A DNA stretch of 64,000 nucleotides from Polyangium mundeleinium (GCF_028369105.1 NZ_JAQNDO010000001.1:8898501-8962500), one strand, 5' to 3'; positions 27,379 to 38,332 are shown, counted from the stretch's first letter. The notes: generated by a model from the sequence alone, not told the origin. Translations and numbers: made by a program.

Positions 27379-27403
27379 AGAGCGCCGAACGGTTCGGCGC
27401 TCT
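27379..27403. terminator. strong hairpin between convergent genes
   Basis: A perfect 12-base stem (AGAGCGCCGAAC and its complement) has a one-base spacer. It overlaps the last bases of the gene to the right. The A-run AGAAAAA follows on the plus strand, so a T-run precedes it on the minus strand; this makes a bidirectional attenuation or terminator role plausible but not certain. Confidence 0.55.
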
Positions 27404-28043
27404 AGAAAAACTGCGCGCAGCAGCCCTGGTCGACGCTGCACGCGAAGACGCCGAGGCTGGCCTCGCACTTGCCGACGTCCATCCCGTTGACGGAGCACAC
27501 GCAGACCTGCGTGGTGCCCGGCTGCGGGAAACACTGCGTGGTCACCGAGGCCCCGTTGCACTGGCCCGAGCACTCGCACGACCCTTCCGAGCTCTGGGAG
27601 CAAAGCGCGCCGGAGCAGCCGGCGCTCGGGGTCTCGCACGCCTCGACCGCCTCGAGGAACGGGAAGCAGGTCGAGCTGAAGCACTCGCCGTTCAGGCCCG
27701 CGTTCTTGGTGACACACGCGAGCAAAGCGTTGACCTCGCTCCAGCACGGACCGGCCTCGTCCTCGAACTCCTCCACGCATTCGGCGACACAGTCATCCTC
27801 CACGCACCCCGGGACCGCGCTGAAGCTCGCGCACGCCGCCTGGCAGAGGCTCAGCAGATCGCCGCCCCCCGCCCCGCTCGAGCTCGTCGTCGTGTTCGTC
27901 CCGGCACTCCCGCTCCCCGCAGCACCGACGCCGCCCGCGCCGCCCGTGCCATCCGCGTCGATCACCACCTTGCCGCCGCAAGCCCCGGCCCCCACGAGCG
28001 CGAGCGTCATGATCCCCAGGAAGCCAAGCATCGTCCGTTGCAT
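27402..28043 (-). CDS. Cys-rich lipoprotein
   Basis: 213 residues; the start is the ATG giving MQRTMLGFLGIMTLALVG and a lipobox at GAGACGG. A Gly/Ala/Ser/Thr linker follows (GTGGAGGVGAAGSGSAGTN), then about 140 residues with some 20 cysteines in patterns such as CQAACASF and CVEDDCVAECVEEF, so it is probably an exported disulfide-rich surface protein. Family not recognised. It converges with the RiPP operon. Confidence 0.75.
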   Translation of the reverse strand: MQRTMLGFLGIMTLALVGAGACGGKVVIDADGTGGAGGVGAAGSGSAGTNTTTSSSGAGGGDLLSLCQAACASFSAVPGCVEDDCVAECVEEFEDEAGPCWSEVNALLACVTKNAGLNGECFSSTCFPFLEAVEACETPSAGCSGALCSQSSEGSCECSGQCNGASVTTQCFPQPGTTQVCVCSVNGMDVGKCEASLGVFACSVDQGCCAQFF

Positions 28044-28179
28044 GGGCCGCATCGTACCCCGGACGGCTGGGACGGGCGAGAACGTGGACGGCGGGCACGC
28101 TTTCGCCGGGGGGGTTCGTCGCGTCGCACGCGTTGCGCTGCCCGAGGGCGCGGTTTCTGCGCTAGGATGCCCCGCCTCG

Positions 28180-28986
28180 GTGCTCCTTCCGACGCTCCTC
28201 GCCCAGCTCTTCGCCGCGCCGCAGGCCGCGCCTGCCGCGGTGCAGGTCACGCCCCCGGCGGACGTTTGCCCTTCGGGCACGCGGCTCGTTTCGGGCACCC
28301 ATTACGAGCACGTGCAGCGGCTCTGCACGACGTGGCGCCTCGGACACTGCTATTCGTTCCTCCCGGGCATGCTGGCCCAGGAGCCCGTGGCCACGCCGGT
28401 GCACGTGTGCATGGACGAGCACGAGTGGCCGAACCGCGAGGGCAAGCGGCCCGAGGTGATGATGCGGTTCGTCGAGGCGGAAAAGAAATGCGCCTCGGTG
28501 GGCAAGCGCCTCTGCACCGAATTCGAATGGGAGCTCGCGTGCGAGGGCCCCGAGACCACGCCCTGGCCCTACGGCCACACCTTCGACGCGAACGCCTGCA
28601 ATGCCTCGAAGGATTTCATCCCGTACGACGAGGGGAAGCTGAACGCCGACGAGCGCCGCGTGCGCGAGATCGAGACGTGGCGCCTCTACCAGGGCGAGGC
28701 GAGCGGATCCCGCCCGCGCTGCGCGTCGAGCTTCGGCGTGAAGGACCTCGTGGGCAACGTGGAGGAGTGGGTGCGGACGTCACGCAAAGAGTGGCGATAC
28801 CGCTCGTCGCTCAAAGGTGGCTTTTGGGCCAAACCCTGGGCCCATTGCCGCGGGACGAACGACTCGCACGGGCCGATGTTTCGTTATTACGAGATTGGCT
28901 TCCGCTGCTGCAAGGACCCCGAGGAGCCCGTCACGGCGCCGGAGCCTGCGCAGGCGTCGACACCGGAAACGACGCCGTCGCCGTAG
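28180..28986 (+). CDS. formylglycine-generating-enzyme-like (FGE-sulfatase) protein
   Basis: 268 residues from a GTG that gives a signal-like start (LLPTLLAQLFAAPQAAPA); the true start is uncertain. The body fits the FGE/SUMF1 fold: CMDEHEWPNREG, the RLCTEFEWELACEG motif (about 110-123), and the conserved GNVEEWV plus GGFWAKPW and FRYYEIGFRCC endings. Whether it modifies sulfatases or is a non-catalytic binding paralogue is unclear, because the paired catalytic Cys positions are not certain by eye. Its last 56 bases overlap the oppositely oriented vanW-like gene. Confidence 0.75.
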   Translation: MLLPTLLAQLFAAPQAAPAAVQVTPPADVCPSGTRLVSGTHYEHVQRLCTTWRLGHCYSFLPGMLAQEPVATPVHVCMDEHEWPNREGKRPEVMMRFVEAEKKCASVGKRLCTEFEWELACEGPETTPWPYGHTFDANACNASKDFIPYDEGKLNADERRVREIETWRLYQGEASGSRPRCASSFGVKDLVGNVEEWVRTSRKEWRYRSSLKGGFWAKPWAHCRGTNDSHGPMFRYYEIGFRCCKDPEEPVTAPEPAQASTPETTPSP

Positions 28987-30451
28987 AGGCGTCCGCGAGC
29001 CGCCCCTCGATGCCCTTCGCGTGCTCGGGGAGCGGCGGCAGGTTCGCCTCGTCGTAGCCGGGCGCGACCCAGTAGACCTCGGGCGAAGGGCGATAACCGC
29101 TGAACCAGCGCCGCTCCTCGACGCGACCGTCGACGTACGAAATGCGGAGCGTCGAGGTGACGTCGTACCCGCGCACGCCCTTCTGCCGATGAATACGTTT
29201 CCCGGGCGGCAGATGCGATTTCACCGTGATCCGACGGACGAAATCATACGACTGCCCGACCCCGTAGCCATACTCGACCTTCGCGACCGGCTCGCCGCCG
29301 AGGATCTCCACGCGCACCTTGTTCGGCTGCGGGAAATGGGCGTGGATCATGACCGGGAACGGATAGGGGTTCTTGAGCTTGAGGTCGACAACGGGAAAAC
29401 TCACGGTCGCGTCGAGGCCGAGCTTCGTGTAGCTCGACGCGCGCGAATGCCCCTGCCGATGCAGGACCTCGAGCGCGCCATAGACGGCCGCGCCGTGCAG
29501 CGTCGAGGAGAGCTGGCAGGTGCCGCCGCCGATGCCGTCCGTGAGCTCGTCGCCCTGGATCTCGGGCGCGAGGGTAAAACCGTTCTCCCGCGTGCGAGCC
29601 CCGACGCGATCGTTGAAGGAAAAACCGGCGCCCGGCGGCAAGACGACGCCGTCGATCTTGCGCGCGGCGTTGCGGATGTTGACCGCGCGCCCCGCGCCCG
29701 AGCCAAAGAGCGAGAACGAGGTCTCGAACGAGGCGACGACCTTCGTCACGTCGACCTGCGCGAGATCGAGCGCGGTCACCTTCGCCGGCACGCGGCGCGT
29801 GACGAGGCGGATCACGACGCCGTCCTCGAAGCTCGTCGCGCGCATCTCCGCGAGCGAGGCGTCGATGTCGAGCTCACGGCCGGGGACGTCCTCGATCTTG
29901 CGCTTGTTCTCGAGGTCGAGCACCGCGTCGACGGGCGCGAGGATGAAACGCGGCGCGATCGACTCGAGGAAACGACGCGCCTTCGCCTCGTCGATCCAGA
30001 AGGCGAGCGGCACGAAGACCTCACCGTTTCGCGCGAGGCGCGCCTCCTTCATGCGACGCAGGATCGAGCCCGCATGCCCCACCTCGCCAGCGCGATCGAG
30101 CGAGGCCTGCACGTCGATCTCGACGCCGACCGCGCCGAGCGTGGTCTCCACGATCTCGCCGTCGTGATGGAACCGCGCCTCCCAGCCGAGCGCGTCGAGC
30201 TGACGGCGGGCGAGCCACGAGGCGGGCGAGCCTTCGTCGGGCACGCGTTGCTCGCCGAGGAACAGGCCTTCGACGACCGGAGAACGTGGCCCGTACCGAT
30301 AGGCGCCGAGCCCGAGCCCCGCGGCGACCGAGGAGCCGATGCCCAGGACGAGGAGGAGAGTGGACTTTTGCACGGAAGATCGCCGCAATCGTAGCGGAGA
30401 CCTTTCCGTCTTTGGAAGTTTCTCGGTAAGCGATGGAGGGAGATCACGCAT
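28931..30451 (-). CDS. VanW-family protein with N-terminal membrane anchor
   Basis: 506 residues. One transmembrane helix at about 30-50 (STLLLVLGIGSSVAAGLGLG) is followed by a peptidoglycan-binding-type (PG_binding_4) region and the VanW domain: GFSFNDRVGARTRENGF, GDELTDGIGGGTCQLSSTLH (about 310-335). The C-terminus is Ala/Pro/Thr-rich. VanW proteins are linked to glycopeptide-resistance loci and to cell-envelope functions, with unproven activity. The gene overlaps the 3' end of the FGE-like gene by 56 bases, tail to tail. Confidence 0.85.
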   Translation of the reverse strand: MRDLPPSLTEKLPKTERSPLRLRRSSVQKSTLLLVLGIGSSVAAGLGLGAYRYGPRSPVVEGLFLGEQRVPDEGSPASWLARRQLDALGWEARFHHDGEIVETTLGAVGVEIDVQASLDRAGEVGHAGSILRRMKEARLARNGEVFVPLAFWIDEAKARRFLESIAPRFILAPVDAVLDLENKRKIEDVPGRELDIDASLAEMRATSFEDGVVIRLVTRRVPAKVTALDLAQVDVTKVVASFETSFSLFGSGAGRAVNIRNAARKIDGVVLPPGAGFSFNDRVGARTRENGFTLAPEIQGDELTDGIGGGTCQLSSTLHGAAVYGALEVLHRQGHSRASSYTKLGLDATVSFPVVDLKLKNPYPFPVMIHAHFPQPNKVRVEILGGEPVAKVEYGYGVGQSYDFVRRITVKSHLPPGKRIHRQKGVRGYDVTSTLRISYVDGRVEERRWFSGYRPSPEVYWVAPGYDEANLPPLPEHAKGIEGRLADASTATASFPVSTPAQAPAP

Positions 30452-30490
30452 GGCGTGACCAAGAACGCCCGTGCCGCCGGTTCGCTTCGC

Positions 30491-31015
30491 TCAGTCGCCG
30501 CAGATCCCGCGGTACCTCTGCGCATTCAGCACGTAATGCATCGCGCCGGCGAGGCCGAGCTTCGCCTCCTCGTCGGTCACCTCGCGGACGACCTTCGCGG
30601 GGCTGCCTTTCACCATGGATCGAGGCGGGATCACCATCCGCGGCGGCACGAGCGCGCCGGCCGCGATGACCGAGCCCGCGCCGATCACCGCGTTGTCGAG
30701 CACGATGCTGCCCATGCCGATGAGGCAACCGTCCTCGACCGTGCAGCCATGCAGGATCGCGCCGTGGCCGATCGTGACGTCCGCGCCGATCGTCGTCTTC
30801 GAGACGCCGTCCGTGAGGTGCAGGCAGGCGAGATCCTGCACGTTCGTGCGAGGGCCGATGCGGATCGGGCCAATGTCGCCGCGCAGGACGGCGCCGAACC
30901 ACACGCTCGCCTCGTCGCCGAGCTCGACGTCGCCGACGAGCGTCGCGTTCGGCGCGAGGAAGACACCCCGGCCGAGCCGCGGGGCATGGTCCCCGTAAGG
31001 AAGGACGAGCGCCAA
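30491..31015 (-). CDS. gamma-carbonic-anhydrase-family protein (PaaY/YrdA-like)
   Basis: 174 residues made of left-handed beta-helix hexapeptide repeats (RIGPRTNVQDLACLHL, TIGADVTIGHGAILHGC, VIGAGSVIAAGALV). Metal-binding His are visible in HLTDG and IGHGAILHG. The family binds Zn or Co and includes carbonic anhydrases and thioesterase-like paralogues, so the reaction is uncertain. It starts 4 bases after the miaB stop, so it is in one operon with miaB. Confidence 0.9.
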   Translation of the reverse strand: MALVLPYGDHAPRLGRGVFLAPNATLVGDVELGDEASVWFGAVLRGDIGPIRIGPRTNVQDLACLHLTDGVSKTTIGADVTIGHGAILHGCTVEDGCLIGMGSIVLDNAVIGAGSVIAAGALVPPRMVIPPRSMVKGSPAKVVREVTDEEAKLGLAGAMHYVLNAQRYRGICGD

Positions 31016-31019
31016 GCGC

Positions 31020-32546
31020 CTACCCTCCCCCGGCGGCCACGATCGGGAGCGAGCGCCGCTCCCCCGCCGCGCGCGGCTTCGGCGCCTCCACCGGCGCCGC
31101 GGGTGGTGCCGCGGGGAGCGGCTTTGCCGCCGCGCGTGCCTCGTCCGAGAGCTCGGCTTGGAGCGAGTGCTTGTTCGCGCGCGTGATCACGACCTCGACG
31201 ATCGACCCGCGCAGATCGAGCCGCTCGGCCCCGACGACGTGCACGATCTCGTTGCGCTCCGTGCGACCCGTCCAGGCGTTCGTGCCTTCCTTGCCCGCGC
31301 CTTCGACGAGCACGCGCTGGCGGCTCCCGGCGAGCCTTTGCAAATGCGCGCCGAGCAGCTCCTCGCTCACCTCGAAGAGCCGCGCGAGACGCTCGCTCTT
31401 CTCGGCCTCGGGCACGTCGTCCGCGAGCTTGCGGGCCGGCGTGTACGGGCGCTGCGAATATTTGAACCCAAACAGTCCCCGGAAGCCCACCTCCCGCACG
31501 AGCGAGAGCGTGGCGGCGAAGTCCTCCTCGGTCTCGCCCGGGAACCCGACGATGATGTCGGTCGAGAGCGACAGATCGGGCAGCCGCGCCACGAGCGAGC
31601 CCACCCGCGCGACGTACTCGGCCCGCGTGTAGCGCCGGATCATGCGCTTCAGGATGCGATCACTCCCCGACTGCACGGGCATGTGCACGTGGCGGGCGAG
31701 GACCGTGAGCTCCGCGTGCGCCTCGATGAGCGAGGGCGTGAGGTGCCGCGGGTGCGGGCTCGTGTACCGGAGCCGCACGAGCCCGGGGACCTCGGCCGCG
31801 ATGCGCCGCAGGAGCGCGGCGAACTCGCTCTCGTCCGGATCGTCGGGCGAGGCGCCGGGCGCGCGCGAGAGCTCGCTGCTCGGATCCCGGTAGCTGTTCA
31901 CCGTTTGCCCGAGCAACGTCACCTCGCGGACGCCCGCCTCTACGAGCCCCGCGATCTCCGCGACGATCTCCGCGCTCGGCCGGTAGCGCTCGGGCCCCCG
32001 CGTGTACGGGACGATGCAGAAGGAGCAACGCTCGTTGCAGCCCTTCATCGTGGTCACGAACGCCGTGGGCGCACGCGCGGCGACCGGGGGGCTGGCTTCG
32101 CTTGTCGGCGTGGAGCCCCCCTCGTCGAAGAGCGCGGTCAAAAAGCGCGGGGCTTCGAGGTCGAAGACCGTCCGCACGAGCGGCGGCGCGCCGAGGCCGA
32201 TGTCGTCGAGCAGGCGCGGCAGCTCGGGGATGTTGTCGGGGCCGAGGACGAGGTCGATGCCTTGGCTGCGCGTGAGCAGCCGCTCGCCCTCCTGCTGGGC
32301 CACACACCCGGCCACCACGAGGACCATCTCGGGGTGCGTCTGCTTCCACTTCGCGAGGCGGCCGACCTCGCTGAGGAGCTTCTGCTCGGCCTTTTCCCGG
32401 ACGCTGCAGGTGTTCAGCACGACCACGTCCGCGGCCTTCGGGTCTTCCGATTCCGTATAACCGGCGCGACGGAGGACCTCGTGCATCCGCTCGGAGTCGT
32501 GGACGTTCATCTGGCATCCGAACGTCGTGATGGCGTAACGAGGCAT
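31020..32546 (-). CDS. miaB: tRNA-2-methylthio-N6-dimethylallyladenosine synthase
   Basis: 508 residues, longer than usual because of a Pro/Ala-rich C-terminal tail. N-terminal cluster-binding Cys: GCQMNVHDSERM (Cys11), NTCSVREKAEQKL and VAGCVAQQEGERLL. The radical SAM motif is C-x3-C-x2-C in GCNERCSFCIVPYTRG (about 168-183), followed by LLGQTVNSY. A TRAM domain (RVLVEGAGKEG, GRTERNEIVHV) lies near residue 400-460. It methylthiolates A37 of tRNAs that read UNN codons. Co-transcribed with the gamma-carbonic-anhydrase-like gene. Confidence 0.95.
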   Translation of the reverse strand: MPRYAITTFGCQMNVHDSERMHEVLRRAGYTESEDPKAADVVVLNTCSVREKAEQKLLSEVGRLAKWKQTHPEMVLVVAGCVAQQEGERLLTRSQGIDLVLGPDNIPELPRLLDDIGLGAPPLVRTVFDLEAPRFLTALFDEGGSTPTSEASPPVAARAPTAFVTTMKGCNERCSFCIVPYTRGPERYRPSAEIVAEIAGLVEAGVREVTLLGQTVNSYRDPSSELSRAPGASPDDPDESEFAALLRRIAAEVPGLVRLRYTSPHPRHLTPSLIEAHAELTVLARHVHMPVQSGSDRILKRMIRRYTRAEYVARVGSLVARLPDLSLSTDIIVGFPGETEEDFAATLSLVREVGFRGLFGFKYSQRPYTPARKLADDVPEAEKSERLARLFEVSEELLGAHLQRLAGSRQRVLVEGAGKEGTNAWTGRTERNEIVHVVGAERLDLRGSIVEVVITRANKHSLQAELSDEARAAAKPLPAAPPAAPVEAPKPRAAGERRSLPIVAAGGG

Positions 32547-32762
32547 GGGCGCCGCTCATGTAACAAAACGGCGGAGGGGCGGCCAGCGCGTGGACGCGCT
32601 TCTTCACGCCGAGGCTGTTGCAGTGGGCGAAAGGAGCCGCGATGATGGCGGCCGGCGCGAGGAAAAGGCGCTCTTCCGACGTCCCAGCCGCGCGTGGCCC
32701 CTTGCGAGCACGGCGGGCGTGCACGACAAGACGCGGTTCAAGGGACCGACCAAGGAGAGGAC

Positions 32763-34583
<1,821 letters not shown>

Positions 34584-34640
34584 AGCCTCTCGCGGGCGTC
34601 GTTCGTTGACGCCCTGCGCCCCCCCTTCTACGCTCGCTTC

Positions 34641-35423
34641 ATGCACAATCAGGCTCGCGTGGTGGCACTCGCGGCGACGGCGTGGCTCGTGGGTGGCTGC
34701 GCGAGCAGCGCCGCGCGCTCCGCTGGGCCCGAGCCCGTCGTGATGGTCGGCGACGGGGTCAAGGCCAAGGCTGCGGACAAACCCAGCACGGCCGCTACGA
34801 ACGATCCGAATGACGCGCGCAGGAAGGCGCTCGAAGAGGCCGCCGAGTACGGGATGGTCGGCGTGCTCCAAGGCTCGGGGGACAACCTCGCCCCTGTCGA
34901 CGGCGTGGAAGGCGGGGTCTTTGGTGGCGTCGTCGGTGGCGTCGTCGGCGGCCCGAGCAAGGTCTTCGGCAGCGGCGGCCTCGGCCTGAGCGGGATTGGG
35001 ATCGGCGGCGGTGGAACGGGCGAGGGCGTCCTTGGCCTCGGCTCGATCGGCACCATCGGGCACGGCAGCGGCCACGGCGTCGGCAGCAGTCGCCCGGGCG
35101 AGCGCGTCAAAGTCCGCATCGAGGCTGCCACGATCACGGGGCCGCTCACGGACGACGTCGTGCAGCGCATCCTCGCGGATCACCGCGAGGACGTGCAGGA
35201 TTGCTACCTCCTCGAATCCAAGCGCGGCAACCGCGTCCGCGGCCGCATGACCTTGTCGTTCACGATCGACGGCGCCGGCCGCGTGGACGAGGTCTGGGTC
35301 CCCGAATCGACCTTCTGGCAACACGAACTCGCGAGCTGCGTCGCGCAGGTCGTCGGCACGTTCCGCTTCCCCGCGCCCTCACAGGGCTCCCAGGTCAAAG
35401 TCCTCGTCCCCATCATCTTCTGA
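34641..35423 (+). CDS. AgmX/PglI C-terminal domain lipoprotein
   Basis: 260 residues with a lipoprotein signal (ALAATAWLVGGCASS). A Gly/Val-rich low-complexity section (VFGGVVGGVVGGPSKVFGSG, about 95-140) precedes a C-terminal domain (about 165-260, with ADHREDVQDCYLLE and MTLSFTIDGAGRVDEVWV), which is the AgmX/PglI (TonB-C-like) domain common in myxobacterial gliding-motility and envelope proteins. Likely periplasmic or outer-membrane bound. The stop is followed by a strong hairpin. Confidence 0.85.
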   Translation: MHNQARVVALAATAWLVGGCASSAARSAGPEPVVMVGDGVKAKAADKPSTAATNDPNDARRKALEEAAEYGMVGVLQGSGDNLAPVDGVEGGVFGGVVGGVVGGPSKVFGSGGLGLSGIGIGGGGTGEGVLGLGSIGTIGHGSGHGVGSSRPGERVKVRIEAATITGPLTDDVVQRILADHREDVQDCYLLESKRGNRVRGRMTLSFTIDGAGRVDEVWVPESTFWQHELASCVAQVVGTFRFPAPSQGSQVKVLVPIIF

Positions 35424-35426
35424 CCT

Positions 35427-35525
35427 TGCATCGACCGCATCGCGGTCGATGCACCCTCGGTCCAGGCCGTGCCTGGTCCGGGTCCAGGGGCGGACAGCCC
35501 CTGGTAGGGCCCGGGGTGAAACCCC
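35427..35525. repeat. row of hairpins after the AgmX-type gene
   Basis: The first is a perfect 12-base stem (TGCATCGACCGC, 35427-35438, and 35442-35453) with a three-base loop, directly after the stop codon, so it may stop transcription though no T-run follows. More short hairpins follow: CCAGG-CCGTG-CCTGG, CCAGGGGC with GCCCCTGG, and CCCGGGGT with ACCCCGG-type arms. Such hairpin series are typical of intergenic repeats in Sorangium-like genomes. Confidence 0.6.
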
Positions 35526-35537
35526 GGCGCTACGCCC

Positions 35538-35744
35538 TCAAACGTCGTACTCGTCGTCCTGAACGATGGCCTCGGTCCCGAAGCGGGCGCGTGCTTCGAG
35601 CAGCTCCTGGTCGCTGATCCATGTGCGCTCGCACTCGGCCAACGGCGCGACCTGGTAGACGTCCTTGCGGCTTTCTCCGTGTCCGTCTTCGAGAACGCGG
35701 ACGACCTCGTGGTGGAAACCGCAGGACGGACAGAGAGCTCGCAT
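35538..35744 (-). CDS. small zinc-ribbon protein
   Basis: 68 residues. It begins MRALCPSCGFHHEVVRVLED, one CxxC knuckle with two His close by, a likely half zinc ribbon, followed by an acidic C-terminus (IVQDDEYDV). Family not recognised. Upstream on the minus strand lies TATAAAT about 10 bases before the ATG, which would fit a leaderless transcript; this is a weak inference. Confidence 0.55.
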   Translation of the reverse strand: MRALCPSCGFHHEVVRVLEDGHGESRKDVYQVAPLAECERTWISDQELLEARARFGTEAIVQDDEYDV

Positions 35745-35782
35745 CGCCTGATTTATAGTTCGAAGGTGTATCGCTCGCTTCG

Positions 35783-35824
35783 AAAAAGCGAACGCCCTCG
35801 CTCTGCGGGGAGCGAGGGCGTTCG
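35783..35824 (-). terminator. intrinsic terminator of hppA
   Basis: A perfect 15-base stem (CGAACGCCCTCGCTC, 35789-35803, with its complement at 35810-35824) has a six-base loop. Read on the minus strand it is followed by a run of five T. It sits 40 bases after the hppA stop codon, so it fits a Rho-independent terminator for that gene. Confidence 0.85.
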
Positions 35825-35863
35825 ACGGGGACCGCTATTGCCGGTCCGCTCGACGGGACGTGA

Positions 35864-38332
35864 TCAGTGCGCTGCGGGCGCTGCCGACTTCACTTCCGTC
35901 TTGATGCGCATGCCGTAGAACGACCGATACACGAAGATCGTCGACGCGATGAAGAAGATGCCGGCGAGCACGATGCTCGTCTGGTGCGGGATCTTGATCG
36001 CGAGCTCGACGGCGAGGAGGCCGAAGAGCGTGGTGAACTTGATGATCGGGTTCATGGCGACCGACGAGGTGTCCTTGAAGGGATCCCCGACGGTGTCGCC
36101 GACGACGGTCGCTGCGTGGAGGGGGGTGCCCTTCTCCTTCAGCTCGACCTCGACGAGCTTCTTCGCGTTGTCCCAGGCGCCGCCGGCGTTTGCCATGAAG
36201 AGCGCCTGATACAGGCCGAAGAGCGCGATCGAGATCAGGTAGCCGATGAAGAAGAACGGATCGAGGAAGGCGAAGGCGAGGGTGCCGAGGAAGACCGCGA
36301 GGAAGATGTTGATCATCCCGCGCTGCGCGTACTGCGTGCAGATCTCGACGACCTTCTTGCTGTCCTCGATGCTCGCCTTCTCGGCGCCTTCGAGCTTGAT
36401 GTTCGCCTTGATGAACTCGACGGCGCGGTAGGCGCCGGTCACGACGGCCTGGCAGGAGGCGCCGCTGAACCAGTAGATCACCGCGCCGCCGACGATGAGG
36501 CCGAGGAGGAAGGGCGCGTTGATGAGCGAGAGGCGCTGGATCGCCTCCACCACGCCGAACTCCGTCTGCAGCTCCAGGATGATCGAGAAGATCAGGGTCG
36601 TCGCGCCGACGACGGCGGTGCCGATGAGCACCGGCTTTGCCGTCGCCTTGAACGTGTTGCCTGCGCCGTCGTTCTCCTCGAGGTAGTGCTTGGCCTTCTC
36701 GAAGTCGACGTCGAAGCCGTGTTCCTTCTTGATCTCCTCCTTGATGCCGGGGAGCGACTCGATCACGCTGAGCTCGAAGACGCTCTGCGCGTTGTCGGTC
36801 ACCGGACCGTAGGAGTCGACCGCGATGGTCACCGGGCCCATGCCGAGGAAGCCGAAGGCCACGAGGCCGAAGGCGAAGACGGGCGCGGCCATCGTCGACG
36901 TGAAGACGGCGGCGAGGCCCTGGAGCGCGACCAGGTACGCGATGCCCATGAGGCCCGCGATGACCATGCCGAGCCAGTAGGCGCTGAAGTTACCGGCCAC
37001 CATGCCGGAGAGGACGTTCAGCGAGGGGCCACCTTCGCGCGACGAGGTCACGACCTCGCGCACGTGGCTGCTCTCGGTCGAGGTGAAGATCTTGACCGCC
37101 TCGGGGATGATCGCGCCCGCGAGCGTGCCGCAGCTGATGATCAGCGAGAGCTTCCACCAGAGCGTCCCGTCGCCGAGGTTCGGGATGAGCACGTACGACA
37201 CGGCGAACGTGAGGCCGAGCGACACGAACGAGGTCAGCCACACGAGCCAGGTGAGCGGCGCCTCGAAGTTCATCTTGTCGACGGTGCCGAAGCGGGCCTT
37301 CGCGATCGCCTCGTTGACGAGGTAGCTGAAGACGCTGGCCACGACCATCATGATGCGCATCACGAAGATCCAGACGAGGAGCTGGACCTGCGTCTTGACG
37401 TCCGCGACCGCGAGCAGGATGAACGAGATGAGCGCGACGCCGGTGACGCCGTAGGTCTCGAAGCCGTCGGCGCTCGGGCCGACCGAGTCGCCCGCGTTGT
37501 CGCCCGTGCAGTCGGCGATGACGCCGGGGTTACGCGCGTCGTCTTCCTTGATGTTGAAGACGATCTTCATGAGGTCGGAGCCGATGTCGGCGATCTTCGT
37601 GAAGATGCCGCCGGCGATGCGCAGCGCCGAGGCGCCGAGCGACTCGCCGATCGCGAACCCGATGAAGCACGGACCTGCGTACTCGCCGGGGACGAAGAGC
37701 AGGATGATCAGCATGACGAGCAGCTCGACGCTGATCAGCACCGTGCCGATGCTCATGCCTGCCTTGAGCGGGATCGCGTAGGTCGGGAAGGGCTTGCCGC
37801 GGAGGGACGCGAACGCCGTGCGGCTGTTCGCGAACGTGTTGATGCGGATGCCGAACCAGGCGACGCCCGTGCTGCCTGCGATGCCGACGAGGCTGCAGAA
37901 CAGGATGAGCGCGACGCGACCCACGTCGAAGTGCTTGAAATAGCCGTAATACACCGCGATCACGAGGCCGATGAGGACCTCGAGGAGCACGATGAACTTG
38001 ATCTGCGTGATCAGGTACGTCTTGCAGGTCGCGTAGATGAGCTCCGAGATCTCGAGCATCGAGCGATGCACGGCCATCTTCTTGAGCTGCAGGTAGATCG
38101 TCATCCCGAAGATCAAACCGAGCGCACAGACGCCCATGCCCGCGAAGAGCAACGTGCGTCCGTCCACGTTTCCGGCGAAGGAAACAGAGCCCAGATCGGG
38201 AAGCTTGAGCGAAGCCTCGTCCGCGTGCGCGGGACGAGCCAGGGCGATAGCAAACAGCGCGCCTACGACGGCCAAGGCGCGCGCGGGCCACGCTCGCGCC
38301 CAGCTCGGGCGCGAAGAACCCTCTACGTTCAT
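35864..38332 (-). CDS. hppA: membrane-bound H+-translocating pyrophosphatase
   Basis: 822 residues; ATG after GGAGG. A cleavable-signal-like N-terminus (ALAVVGALFAIALARPAHA) precedes about 16 membrane helices. Substrate and metal motifs: EDDARNPGVIADCTGDNAGD (about 275), DSYGPVTDNAQSVFE (about 505), and a C-terminal VVGDTVGDPFKDTSSVAMNP (about 765). At the position that decides K+ dependence the motif reads GNTFKATAK, with Lys where K+-dependent enzymes have Ala, which argues for a K+-independent enzyme. It couples pyrophosphate hydrolysis to cation pumping. The motifs deviate from the commonest H+-PPases (CTGDNAGDSVGPSADGF), so it belongs to a divergent clade; Na+ transport is not excluded. 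Confidence 0.92.
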   Translation of the reverse strand: MNVEGSSRPSWARAWPARALAVVGALFAIALARPAHADEASLKLPDLGSVSFAGNVDGRTLLFAGMGVCALGLIFGMTIYLQLKKMAVHRSMLEISELIYATCKTYLITQIKFIVLLEVLIGLVIAVYYGYFKHFDVGRVALILFCSLVGIAGSTGVAWFGIRINTFANSRTAFASLRGKPFPTYAIPLKAGMSIGTVLISVELLVMLIILLFVPGEYAGPCFIGFAIGESLGASALRIAGGIFTKIADIGSDLMKIVFNIKEDDARNPGVIADCTGDNAGDSVGPSADGFETYGVTGVALISFILLAVADVKTQVQLLVWIFVMRIMMVVASVFSYLVNEAIAKARFGTVDKMNFEAPLTWLVWLTSFVSLGLTFAVSYVLIPNLGDGTLWWKLSLIISCGTLAGAIIPEAVKIFTSTESSHVREVVTSSREGGPSLNVLSGMVAGNFSAYWLGMVIAGLMGIAYLVALQGLAAVFTSTMAAPVFAFGLVAFGFLGMGPVTIAVDSYGPVTDNAQSVFELSVIESLPGIKEEIKKEHGFDVDFEKAKHYLEENDGAGNTFKATAKPVLIGTAVVGATTLIFSIILELQTEFGVVEAIQRLSLINAPFLLGLIVGGAVIYWFSGASCQAVVTGAYRAVEFIKANIKLEGAEKASIEDSKKVVEICTQYAQRGMINIFLAVFLGTLAFAFLDPFFFIGYLISIALFGLYQALFMANAGGAWDNAKKLVEVELKEKGTPLHAATVVGDTVGDPFKDTSSVAMNPIIKFTTLFGLLAVELAIKIPHQTSIVLAGIFFIASTIFVYRSFYGMRIKTEVKSAAPAAH

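Noticed and set aside
35427-35525. tRNA or structured small RNA
   Set aside because: The hairpins do not form a cloverleaf and lack conserved tRNA positions.
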